From Massilibacteroides vaginae (GTDB lineage: Bacteria > Bacteroidota > Bacteroidia > Bacteroidales > Tannerellaceae): DNA of 64,000 nt. The position numbers were made by a program, and so were the translations under genes. Numbering within the stretch: the stretch's first letter is position 1; every line of letters begins with the position of its first letter. Positions 52,805-61,641 of the stretch are shown here, in pieces. The stretch is from positions 248,001 to 312,000 of the forward strand of contig NZ_FXDJ01000006.1 of assembly GCF_900178525.1 (NCBI RefSeq), in the 5' to 3' direction. Under the pieces are notes generated by a model that was not told where the DNA came from, ran no database searches, and saw only the letters and a program-made list of their open reading frames with translations.

Positions 52805-54370
52805 TTATTTAAAAGGAGGGTAACCCGGATTCTGTACGAGTTTATTATTCGTTTGCCATGCCTTTTGAGGGATCAAGAACAAATTCAGGTGATCCTTTCC
52901 ATGGGTATTCGGTTTTAAGAAACGAGCATCCTGATAGGTTCCAAAACGGATACAGTCCTGACGCGCCATTTGCTCCCATGCAAATTCCAATTTACGTTCT
53001 AAAGCGATTTCTTTTAAAGTAACCGTTGTGTAATTATGACTGTCATTACCAAAGCCTCGTTCACGCATTACATTTACCAAACGTGTTGCTTCTGCATTAT
53101 CCTTGCCCTGACGTACCAACGCTTCCGCTTTCATCAGGTAAACATCCGCCAAACGGAAGATATGGAAATCATTTTCCATTGCATCGACAATAGTCGTTTC
53201 ATAATCCCACTTCCAGTTACGAGCACCAACTTCTTGTTGAACATCTCCCCAAACCGTACCATCACGTTCGGAACCCGGAATAATTTCAATATCAATCGTA
53301 TGATTAAGAGGGCGATCGTGAGCTGTGTAAAGCTTTTCACCTGTTGTTAAATCATACATCTGACCGAGAAGAAAACTACCGGTTAAGCGCTGATCGGCTT
53401 CGTCAAACAAATGCACATAGGCAGGTTGAGCAGCCCAACTGTTATTACCAGCCGGTTTAATTCCAAGAGCCAGATTATCTTTATAGTGCAACCAGTTATA
53501 ATATTGCATACGGAAACCGCTCGCATCGTTTACACTAAAACAGGCCGAAAAAATAGCTTCTCTTGAAACTTCATTCTTAGGAATAAAGTTTGTTTTCCAA
53601 TTTGGCTCAATTTGATAATCTAATTCCATGACAACGTTTAACGCTTCTTCTGCTTCAGCCCACTTAGCATCATCAACTCCCCATGCCTCCGCATTCAAAT
53701 ACATCTTAGCCAATAAAGTATAAGCCGCTCCTTTTGTGAACTTTCCATACGATGCAGGCGTAACATCCTCACGAACAATATCCTTAATTTCATTCAATTC
53801 CTTAAGTATAAAGTTGTAAACCTCTTTTCTACTTGATTGCACCGGCAGGTCGGTTTGTGTAAAATCCGTAACCAAAGGTATGTTTCCCCAGAAATCCATC
53901 ATCAGATACAACCAAAACGCACGTACTCCTCGTACTTCAGCCAATATTCGGGTTCTCACTTGCTCATCTAACCCTTCAATATTTTCCACAATATTAAGCA
54001 CAAGATTAGCAGAAGATACAGCCTGGGTTGATTTATCCCATGCACCCCAGATAGAGTTATTTGTTTCCACCCAATCATGCATATGAATCTCACGGAATTG
54101 GCCACCATCCCACCAGTCACCTCCTCTTTTCGAAGGAACAAGCGACATATCTCCGGCAGCATCCTGAAGGGTCATAAAATTATGTCCGGCTGCATAACGG
54201 CAAAGCGTTTTATAAACAGGACCTACAATTGCATTTACTTCCGCCTCATTTTTCCCGAAATTATTAGCCGGAATTTTATCTTCAATCTCTTCATCCAAAT
54301 TCAGACAGGAAGAGAAAGCAAAAACAGCAGAAAATAAGATAATCAGATTTATATATATTCTTTTCTTCAT
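52805..54370 (-). CDS. SusD/RagB-family nutrient-binding lipoprotein
   Basis: The protein (521 residues from this start; the frame opens four codons earlier at 54382) has a lipoprotein signal with lipobox FSSC (Cys near residue 22) followed by LNLDEEIEDKIPANNFG, then TPR-like SusD helices (RGVRAFWLYLMMDFWGNIPLVTDF, AYTLLAKMYLNAEAWG) and the C-terminal RxADVYLMKAEALVRQGK and RKLEFAWE-type part. It caps the SusC barrel and selects the ligand. The gap to susC is 8 to 20 bp, so they form one operon. Confidence 0.94.
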   Translation of the reverse strand: MKKRIYINLIILFSAVFAFSSCLNLDEEIEDKIPANNFGKNEAEVNAIVGPVYKTLCRYAAGHNFMTLQDAAGDMSLVPSKRGGDWWDGGQFREIHMHDWVETNNSIWGAWDKSTQAVSSANLVLNIVENIEGLDEQVRTRILAEVRGVRAFWLYLMMDFWGNIPLVTDFTQTDLPVQSSRKEVYNFILKELNEIKDIVREDVTPASYGKFTKGAAYTLLAKMYLNAEAWGVDDAKWAEAEEALNVVMELDYQIEPNWKTNFIPKNEVSREAIFSACFSVNDASGFRMQYYNWLHYKDNLALGIKPAGNNSWAAQPAYVHLFDEADQRLTGSFLLGQMYDLTTGEKLYTAHDRPLNHTIDIEIIPGSERDGTVWGDVQQEVGARNWKWDYETTIVDAMENDFHIFRLADVYLMKAEALVRQGKDNAEATRLVNVMRERGFGNDSHNYTTVTLKEIALERKLEFAWEQMARQDCIRFGTYQDARFLKPNTHGKDHLNLFLIPQKAWQTNNKLVQNPGYPPFK

Positions 54371-54390
54371 GACAATTTGCATTAATTAGA

Positions 54391-57300
54391 TTAAAAAGTA
54401 AGATTCACACCAAACGTAAATGTTCTTGCTTTAGGCTGGAACTGACGAGGTTCAATACCTGGAGACAAACCGGCGTCATCCGCATCCGGATTACTATTAA
54501 AGAACAATTCCACTTCAGGATCAAGCCCTTTATAACCAGTTATTACAAATAAGTTTTGAGCCGATACGTACAAACGTAATTTCTCAATCCATTTCTTATC
54601 TTTCAGATTAAAGGTATAACCTAAGGCCATATTTTCAAGACGTGCAAAAGAAGCATCTTCAAGATACAAAGAACACATACGGGAAGATTCTTTTAATTGA
54701 TAAACCAACGGATCATTCAATGCGTTAGCTCCAATCAGATACGTATTGTTTGCATAAGCAGCTCTTGGGTTATTCAACACTTTCTGTCCGACTGATCCTC
54801 TTAAGAAAAAGCTAAAGTCCCATTCTTTATATTTAAAAGAGTTGTTCCAACCAAACGTAAAGTCCGGCTGTGCGTCACCCATATACGTACGGTCATCTTC
54901 CGTAATTTTACCATCTTTATTTTGATCAACCATTATGTATTTGCCATTTTCATCGATACCTGTACATTCCAACAAGAAGAACTGACCGATAGGATATCCT
55001 TCTTCCACAACGTGTGACGTAATATTAGAACCTCCACGTATCCAAGGGCTACCGGTATAAATACGGTCACTTGAATAAAGATCATTAGACAAACGAGTAA
55101 CCTCATTCTTATTTGTTGAGAAGTTAATTGAAGTATTCCAGTTAAAATCTTTCTTACGGAAAATATCAATATTTAATAAAACTTCAATACCTGTATTTTT
55201 CATATCACCTACATTGGCCTGCATTTTATTATATACAAATGGAGGTGTAGGTACTTGATAAGTGTATAACATATCGGAAGTTTCCTTGTTATACCACTCA
55301 ATCGTTCCGTTTACACGATTATTAAACAAGGTAAAGTCAACCCCTACGTTTAACATAGCTGTAGATTCCCATTTCAAATCCGGGTTGGCATTCTGATTGA
55401 TTCTATAGGCAGTAGCCCATACCCCATTATCATAATAAATACCCTCACCGCCATACATCTGCAAACTCTTATAAGGCTGTAATCCATTTTGGTTACCCGT
55501 AACACCATAACCTGCACGCAACTTCAAGTCGTTCAGCCAAGACACATCCTTCATAAATTCTTCCTGAGAAATACCCCAGGCAGCAGATACAGAAGGGAAT
55601 ATCCCCCATTTATGGTTATCACCAAACTTAGACGATCCATCCCGACGCACCGTTGCTGTTACCATGTATTTTTCATTATAGCTATAATGCGCACGCGCAA
55701 ACATAGAGATCAACTTGTAATTATTTGCCCGTGATTCCACATCACCACTTTGCAGGCTGGCACCAGATTGCAAACTATTCCATTTCAAATCATTAATAAG
55801 ATAATTCCGACTACGAGCCATTGTGTAAGAATATCGGTTTTCTTCCCAGGAATAACCCGCCATTGCCGAAACCTTATGTTCATCATTCTGTCCGAAAGAC
55901 TTTTCATAATCCAACACCCACTCCATCATATTACGCTTGCGGATTGTGTTCGATTTTTCAGCAAACCCATGACTACTCTTTCCGGGTTTAGTCTCAAAAT
56001 TATCATATCTCATAAATTCGCTCGCATTATAACTTGTATAAAGGTTGGTGCGAATATTCAATCCTTCCATTATTGTATACTGAATATCACCGATACCAAA
56101 AAAGTTACTTCCTTTATAACGGCGTTCGTTCAGATCCTGAATCTGTACCGCATTACCCTGGTCAAACTCATCATTTACTTTAGTAAAATAGGAGCCGTCT
56201 TTATTATAGACCGGATAAACAGGAAGCATATTGTAGGCATACATGAAATTTTCCCAAAAAGGAACACGGAAGTCATTCAGCGTAGTAGAACCTGTTAATC
56301 CTAAGCGCAGCTTATCTTGAAGCGCACGTTGTTGGAATTGAAAACGGAAGTTCATTCTTTCCATATCATTATCACGCATAATACCTGTACGATTCAGGTA
56401 GTTAAAGGATGCGCGATAATTACTTGACGGACCACCACCGGACAAAGAAACCGAATGATTCTGAGAAACGCCGGTACGGGTCAACTCATCAAACCAGTCC
56501 GTATCTGCTCCATATTGATCATACACAGCCGGATCCTGATCAGGCACTGTTGCCGCATAAGCTCTCCACTGATCAGCATTCATCAAATCAGGCTTATTAG
56601 CCATCTGATCAATTGCAACATAGCCGTTGTAGTTTACTTGAGTTTTGCTACCCGATCCACGTTTAGTAGTAATTAATATAACACCACCGGCCGCACGAGA
56701 ACCATAAATAGCAGCTGATGAAGCGTCTTTCAACACAGAAATAGATTCTATATCTTGAGGAGCAACGGTACTTAGGCTACCTCCCGGTATACCATCGATT
56801 ACGATCAGCGGTCCTTCGTCATTTTGCAACGTAGAAGTACCACGTAAACGAATCTGGCTGTCACGTGAAATATCTCCTGAACCACTTGTAATCGTTAAAC
56901 CGGCAACTTTTCCTTGCAATAAGTCAGCCGCATCACGCGAAACACCCTGGTTAAAATTCTCTTCTGTAATATTTGCCACAGAACCCGTGATTTCTTTTCT
57001 TGTTTGACTACCATATCCGATGGCAACAACTTCACCAAGATTTACTACAGAAGGTTCCAATTTCACCTCGATAGAACTTTTCCCTTTTACTGCTTCTTCT
57101 TTAGTAATATAACCGATAAAGGAGAACTGTAAAACAGCTCTGTCAGGATTTGTTACGGCTAAAGAGTAGTTTCCGTCTATGTCCGTAACCGTACCATTAG
57201 TCGTACCTTTTTCCACAACATTGGCGCCAATGATAGGTTCGCCAAATTCATCCAACACTTTCCCTGCAATTTTTCCAGATTGCTGAGTAATTTTCACTTC

Positions 57301-57405
57301 TGCAAATACCGATTGAGTAGGCATCGCAGCCATCATACCAATGGTCAAAAAGCAAATACCAAAGCTCAGCCCACTTTTCAGAAAGGATAATCTTTTCTTC
57401 TCCAT
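54391..57405 (-). CDS. SusC/RagA-family TonB-linked outer-membrane protein
   Basis: The 1004-residue protein has a long signal peptide (to about SVFAE), a carboxypeptidase-regulatory-like domain (ISGKVLDE-like: GKIAGKVLDEFGEPIIGANVV, then DGNYSLAVTN), the SusC signature VVAIGYGSQTRKEITGSV near residue 130, a plug with IRLRGTSTLQNDEGPLIVIDGIPGG and a barrel ending in FTFGVNLTF. With SusD it imports glycans or peptides. No anti-sigma/sigma pair, hybrid two-component gene or glycoside hydrolase adjoins it, so the substrate cannot be inferred. Confidence 0.95.
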   Translation of the reverse strand: MEKKRLSFLKSGLSFGICFLTIGMMAAMPTQSVFAEVKITQQSGKIAGKVLDEFGEPIIGANVVEKGTTNGTVTDIDGNYSLAVTNPDRAVLQFSFIGYITKEEAVKGKSSIEVKLEPSVVNLGEVVAIGYGSQTRKEITGSVANITEENFNQGVSRDAADLLQGKVAGLTITSGSGDISRDSQIRLRGTSTLQNDEGPLIVIDGIPGGSLSTVAPQDIESISVLKDASSAAIYGSRAAGGVILITTKRGSGSKTQVNYNGYVAIDQMANKPDLMNADQWRAYAATVPDQDPAVYDQYGADTDWFDELTRTGVSQNHSVSLSGGGPSSNYRASFNYLNRTGIMRDNDMERMNFRFQFQQRALQDKLRLGLTGSTTLNDFRVPFWENFMYAYNMLPVYPVYNKDGSYFTKVNDEFDQGNAVQIQDLNERRYKGSNFFGIGDIQYTIMEGLNIRTNLYTSYNASEFMRYDNFETKPGKSSHGFAEKSNTIRKRNMMEWVLDYEKSFGQNDEHKVSAMAGYSWEENRYSYTMARSRNYLINDLKWNSLQSGASLQSGDVESRANNYKLISMFARAHYSYNEKYMVTATVRRDGSSKFGDNHKWGIFPSVSAAWGISQEEFMKDVSWLNDLKLRAGYGVTGNQNGLQPYKSLQMYGGEGIYYDNGVWATAYRINQNANPDLKWESTAMLNVGVDFTLFNNRVNGTIEWYNKETSDMLYTYQVPTPPFVYNKMQANVGDMKNTGIEVLLNIDIFRKKDFNWNTSINFSTNKNEVTRLSNDLYSSDRIYTGSPWIRGGSNITSHVVEEGYPIGQFFLLECTGIDENGKYIMVDQNKDGKITEDDRTYMGDAQPDFTFGWNNSFKYKEWDFSFFLRGSVGQKVLNNPRAAYANNTYLIGANALNDPLVYQLKESSRMCSLYLEDASFARLENMALGYTFNLKDKKWIEKLRLYVSAQNLFVITGYKGLDPEVELFFNSNPDADDAGLSPGIEPRQFQPKARTFTFGVNLTF

Positions 57406-57943
57406 AATGTACTAGATATGTTAAATTAGCAATATTTTATTTTCATTTTCACTTATGAACAAATGAATATATTAACTGTAGACAAAGATAAGAAATTCCA
57501 ATAGCAAACAACCTTTTTGGGTTAATTTCTAAAGAAAAAAGAAACAAACACAAACCATACCATATCAATATAAAACATATAAGGCGATTTATGTTTCATT
57601 TTGACAAATGCGGCAAATAGATTATTTTGCTTATAATCCACATAAACAAATGAATTTAAAGAACATTAACCCAAACACACCCTTATCGCATATTTAACAC
57701 AACATTTCCATATTTAATGTCTTTTTGACATTAACTGAAAACGAAAAACAGTGTCGGATAAGTCAATTTTTCTTAACATAAAAGCCCGCAATTTGTAAAT
57801 AATTGTTTAAATACACCCTTTATTGCATAATTCGTTGATATTTTTTAAAAAAAAATGCACCATGTTGTATAACATGTTTCAAATATTTATACATTTGCAT
57901 CGTAATTATATAACACTTTATAGGTACTTAAAACTGAATTAAA
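57406..57943. promoter_or_regulatory. AT-rich divergent region between susC and the small lipoprotein
   Basis: No gene is seen in these 538 bp. On the minus side TTCATTTG (57460-57467) with TTTG at 57483-57486 is a fair promoter for susCD. On the plus side TACATTTG (57890-57897, exact -7) with a TTG about 25 bp upstream serves the lipoprotein gene. Confidence 0.45.
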
Positions 57944-58153
57944 ATGAAAAAGGTATTAGCATTTGTAGCTGTTATTGCAGCTGTTTCTTTTTCTTCATGT
58001 GCAAACAAATCAGCTGAAGCTACTACTGAGGCTGTAGCAGAAACTGAAACTGTAGTTGAAGAGGCTGCCCCTGTAGTTGAAGAGGTTGCTCCTGCTTTGG
58101 AAGAAGCTGCCGACTCTACTGCTGTTCCGGCTGAAGTTGCTCCTGCAGAATAA
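57944..58153 (+). CDS. Tiny Ala/Glu/Val-rich lipoprotein
   Basis: The 69-residue protein has a lipoprotein signal with lipobox FSSCA (Cys at about 19) and a mature part made almost only of Ala, Glu, Val, Thr and Pro (ETVVEEAAPVVEEVAPALEEAA). The repeated VVEExAP blocks suggest an extended, acidic tether at the membrane surface. Its own promoter and terminator make it a discrete, probably well-expressed unit. Small acidic lipoproteins of this kind occur in Bacteroidales; no function is known to me. Confidence 0.8.
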   Translation: MKKVLAFVAVIAAVSFSSCANKSAEATTEAVAETETVVEEAAPVVEEVAPALEEAADSTAVPAEVAPAE

Positions 58154-58182
58154 TCAGAAAGGGAAGGTTTTTATTGGTATGA

Positions 58183-58209
58183 GGGTGTCTGATAAAGACG
58201 CCCTTTTTT
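58183..58209 (+). terminator. Terminator of the small lipoprotein gene
   Basis: GGGTGTCT pairs with AGACGCCC (one G-T pair), loop GATAA, then six T residues. Confidence 0.85.
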
Positions 58210-58220
58210 GTGTTTTGTAA

Positions 58221-58341
58221 TTTGCTGTAAATCAGTATTTTATATTTGCAAAAAACATAAAGGTTATTTTTCGAAAAATAAAGGTTATCTTTTGAAAAAT
58301 AACCTTTATCTTTTTTTTCATATAGTATTATAAAAAATCGC
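58221..58341 (-). repeat. 21-bp-unit dispersed element, copy 4 (minus strand)
   Basis: Read on the minus strand: left end GCGATTTTTTATAATACTATATG as in copies 1 and 2, one inverted unit, two direct units, and right end TACTGATTTACAGC. The ATG in the left end (58319-58321) starts a 29-codon frame ending at 58232 that reads KIKVIFQ, KITFIFR, KITFMFF. The inverted first unit gives a near-perfect hairpin with the last units. It lies between two terminators in a convergent gap. Confidence 0.88.
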
Positions 58342-58396
58342 GGCTGTTTTCAGCATTGATTTGTTTGCCATGGCGGCTGTTTTTTACAGAAAAAAT

Positions 58397-58428
58397 AAAG
58401 CGTGATGACATGGTAATCATCACGCTTT
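58397..58428. terminator. Perfect 12-bp hairpin terminator after the M3 peptidase gene
   Basis: AAAGCGTGATGA pairs with TCATCACGCTTT across an 8-base loop. On the minus strand an A/T-rich tail follows. Confidence 0.75.
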
Positions 58429-58469
58429 ACAATAAGCAATTCAGCCGATAAACGGTTGATTTGTTTTTT

Positions 58470-60587
58470 TTATTTCAAGCCTCTGTTTTCAAGTAACGCA
58501 TCTGTTCCCGGCTCTTTGCCACGGAAGTTTACATACATTACTGAAGCATCGTCAATTCCTCCCGGTGTAAGTACATAGTTACGGAATTTGCCGGCAACGT
58601 CCTGATTATAGATATCGCCTGTTTCTTTAAATGCACGGAAAGCGTCACAATCCAATACTTCAGACCAGATATAGCTGTAGTAACCGGCTGTATAACCTCC
58701 ACCCATCGTATGGTTGAAATAAGTGGTGCGATAGCGGGAAGGTATTTGTGCTAAGAGTCCACGTTTGTTTAATGTTTTTGCTTCAAAATCCATCACGTTC
58801 AGATCGGCAGGTACTTCTTTCAATACATGGAAATCCATATCCAATAGTGAAGCAGCAAGGTATTCAGCGGTTGCGAAGCCTTGTCCGTATTTACCACTCT
58901 TATCTAACTTATCAATCAGTTCGGTAGGGATTACTTCGCCTGTTTCGTAATGTTTGGCAAACACTTTCAACACTTCCGGCTCGAATACCCAATGTTCCAT
59001 TATCTGAGAAGGCAGTTCAACGAAGTCACGCGGAACACCCGAAATACCATAATAATGTACATCTTTAAATAGGTTATGCAGGGCATGACCGAATTCATGG
59101 AATAATGTATTCGCTTCGTCGGCACTCAACAAAGCAGGTTGTCCGGCAGCAGGAGGTGTAAAATTACATACGATAGTAACAACAGGAGCTAAGCGTTTTC
59201 CGTTTTTATACGTTTGCGAACGGTAAGTTCCACACCATGCTCCGCCTCTTTTACTTTCACGCGGGAAGAAATCCATATAAAGCACACCTAAATGAGAACC
59301 GTCTTTGTCCTTACACTCAAAAGCAACGGCTTCCGGATGTGGTAATGGAATATTTTTAATAGGCGTAAAGGTGATGCCATAAAGTTTGTTTGACACATAG
59401 AACACACCTTCATATACGTTTTCAAGCTTTAAATAAGGGCGCACCTGATTTTCGTCCAGGTCAAATTTTGCTTTCTTCGCTTTTTCAAAATAGTAACGCC
59501 AATCCCAACCGGCCGGTTCGAAGTTGCCTCCGGCTTTTTTAATCTCAGCTTTGATGTCGTTTAATTCTTCTTTTGCTTTTACCAGCGTTGGTGTCCACAC
59601 CTCGTTTAGTAGTTTGTACACGTTATCAGCATTCTTTGCCATGCGTTCTTCCAGTACAAATGAAGCATAATCTTCATAACCCATCAGTTTCGCTTTTTCA
59701 AGACGCAAGCTGATCAATTTACGTACCACTTCTTTATTATCGGCAGCATTTCCGTTATTTCCACGATTGATATATCCGTTAAATATTTTCTCACGCAGTT
59801 CACGGTTATCGGCATATTGCAAGAAAGGCATTACACTTGGATTATGAAGCGTGTATACCCATTTCCCTTCCATACCATTCGCTTTAGCAACGGCAGCTCC
59901 ATTGGCAATCAGGCTTTCGGGCAATCCGGCAAGGTCTGCTTCGTTTTCAATCACCAACTTAAAATCATTGGTTTCATTCAGCATATTTTGGCCGAAAGTA
60001 AGTTGCAGCATAGCAATCTCACTATTCAGTTCACGCAGTTTAGCCTGATCCGCCTCATTCAGGTTTGCACCGCCACGAACAAAACTTTTGTAGGTTTCTT
60101 CAAGCAGTTTCGTCTGCTCTTTATTCAATCCGAGTGATTCACGCTTATCGTAAACAGCTTTCACACGCGCAAATAATGCAGGGTTAAGGCTGATATCGTC
60201 TCGATGTTTAGATTGCAACGGAGACAATTCACGACTCAGATTTTGCATTTCCTCATTCGTATTCGCTGAATTCTGGCCACCGAATACAATACCCACCTTG
60301 CGATAAAGCGCTCCACTCTGATCTAATGCCGCAATTGTATTTTCGAAATCAGGCTCAGCAGTCTGATTAACAATTTGCGCTATTTCTTTTACTTGTTCTT
60401 CCATTCCCTGCAAGAACGCAGGTTTATAGTGCTCCAGCTCAATCTGGTCAAATGGAGGCACTCCAAACGGAGTAGTGTACTCTGCGAAAAAAGGGTTATT
60501 AGCTTCTGTATTCTCCGTCTTTTTACCTGACGACCCACATGCACTAACTACGACAGCAATTCCTACAGTCATGATTAATTTTTTCAT
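58470..60587 (-). CDS. dcp: M3-family metallopeptidase (peptidyl-dipeptidase Dcp-like), lipoprotein
   Basis: The 705-residue zinc peptidase has a lipoprotein signal with lipobox VSAC (Cys at about 17), a long helical part, and the active site FHEFGHALH (first His about residue 497) with a Glu further on in DFVELPSQIMEHW. Dcp-type enzymes remove C-terminal dipeptides. The lipid anchor points to a periplasmic or surface place, unlike cytoplasmic E. coli Dcp. A -7 box TATATTTG (minus strand, 60626-60633) is upstream. Confidence 0.92.
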   Translation of the reverse strand: MKKLIMTVGIAVVVSACGSSGKKTENTEANNPFFAEYTTPFGVPPFDQIELEHYKPAFLQGMEEQVKEIAQIVNQTAEPDFENTIAALDQSGALYRKVGIVFGGQNSANTNEEMQNLSRELSPLQSKHRDDISLNPALFARVKAVYDKRESLGLNKEQTKLLEETYKSFVRGGANLNEADQAKLRELNSEIAMLQLTFGQNMLNETNDFKLVIENEADLAGLPESLIANGAAVAKANGMEGKWVYTLHNPSVMPFLQYADNRELREKIFNGYINRGNNGNAADNKEVVRKLISLRLEKAKLMGYEDYASFVLEERMAKNADNVYKLLNEVWTPTLVKAKEELNDIKAEIKKAGGNFEPAGWDWRYYFEKAKKAKFDLDENQVRPYLKLENVYEGVFYVSNKLYGITFTPIKNIPLPHPEAVAFECKDKDGSHLGVLYMDFFPRESKRGGAWCGTYRSQTYKNGKRLAPVVTIVCNFTPPAAGQPALLSADEANTLFHEFGHALHNLFKDVHYYGISGVPRDFVELPSQIMEHWVFEPEVLKVFAKHYETGEVIPTELIDKLDKSGKYGQGFATAEYLAASLLDMDFHVLKEVPADLNVMDFEAKTLNKRGLLAQIPSRYRTTYFNHTMGGGYTAGYYSYIWSEVLDCDAFRAFKETGDIYNQDVAGKFRNYVLTPGGIDDASVMYVNFRGKEPGTDALLENRGLK

Positions 60588-60682
60588 CCGATATTTATTT
60601 ATTGTATTATTATTGAGTAAGAATACAAATATAGAATATTTTATATTACTTTGAACGAAAATAAACTAAATACAAACAAAAC

Positions 60683-61630
60683 ATGAATAGAATCAGCGAA
60701 TTATTTAACATAACCTACCCCATCATTCAGGGAGGTATGGTCTGGTGCAGTGGATGGAAATTAGCTTCGGCGGTAAGTAACGCCGGAGGATTAGGACTAA
60801 TCGGAGCCGGATCAATGCACCCTGAAGTTTTACGTGAGCATATACGTAAATGTAAAGACGCTACAGACAAACCCTTCGGCGTAAATGTTCCGCTGATGTA
60901 TCCTGAAATTGAAACGATTATGAACATCTTGATTGACGAGGAGGTAAAGATCGTGTTTACTTCTGCCGGAAATCCCAAAGCATGGACCAAACATTTACAG
61001 GAAAAAGGAATCAAAGTAGCACATGTGGTAAGCAGCTCTAAATTCGCGGTAAAATGTGAGGAGGCAGGTGTAGATGCCATCGTAGCGGAAGGTTTTGAAG
61101 CTGGTGGACATAATGGGCGCGAAGAAACTACTACGTTATGCCTTATTCCTGCCGTAAGGAAAGCAACTTCGCTCCCGCTTATAGCAGCCGGAGGTATCGG
61201 CACCGGCGAAGCCATGTTGGCTACATTCGCTTTAGGTGCGGAAGGGGTACAAATCGGAACACGCTTTGCTTTAACCAAAGAGAGTTCGGCGCACGAAAGC
61301 TTTAAGCGTCTATGCCTCAGCCTGAATGAAGGAGACACCAAACTGTTATTAAAAAAGCTTGCCCCCACCCGTTTGGTAAAAGGAGGATTCACCACAGCTG
61401 TAGAGGAAGCCGAGGCAAGAGGCGCATCCGCCGAAGAATTAAGAGCACTCTTAGGTAAAGGAAGAGCTAAGAAGGGCATCTTCGAAGGCAATCTGGAAGA
61501 AGGGGAACTGGAGATAGGTCAAGTTGCCGCTTTATTTAAAGAAGAACAATCGGTAAGTGAAGTTATAGCTGAAATAATGACTGATTTCAACAAAAAAACA
61601 AAGGAGTTATCCGGCATGAGTTTCATTTAA
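60683..61630 (+). CDS. Nitronate monooxygenase / FabK-like flavoprotein
   Basis: This 315-residue FMN TIM-barrel has ITYPIIQGGMVWCSGWKLASAVSNAGGLGLIGAGSMHPE at the start, then VAEGFEAGGHNGREE, AAGGIGTGEAMLATFALGAEGVQIGTRF. These are shared by nitronate monooxygenases and enoyl-ACP reductase II (FabK); the closely related forms are hard to tell apart by eye. No fatty-acid genes adjoin it. A candidate -7 box TTACTTTG (60646-60653) precedes it. Confidence 0.85.
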   Translation: MNRISELFNITYPIIQGGMVWCSGWKLASAVSNAGGLGLIGAGSMHPEVLREHIRKCKDATDKPFGVNVPLMYPEIETIMNILIDEEVKIVFTSAGNPKAWTKHLQEKGIKVAHVVSSSKFAVKCEEAGVDAIVAEGFEAGGHNGREETTTLCLIPAVRKATSLPLIAAGGIGTGEAMLATFALGAEGVQIGTRFALTKESSAHESFKRLCLSLNEGDTKLLLKKLAPTRLVKGGFTTAVEEAEARGASAEELRALLGKGRAKKGIFEGNLEEGELEIGQVAALFKEEQSVSEVIAEIMTDFNKKTKELSGMSFI

Positions 61631-61641
61631 AAAGATGACGT

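Noticed and set aside
60727-61491. 254-residue antisense frame
   Set aside because: It lies wholly within the nitronate monooxygenase-like gene on the opposite strand, whose protein has clear family motifs; the antisense frame has none.
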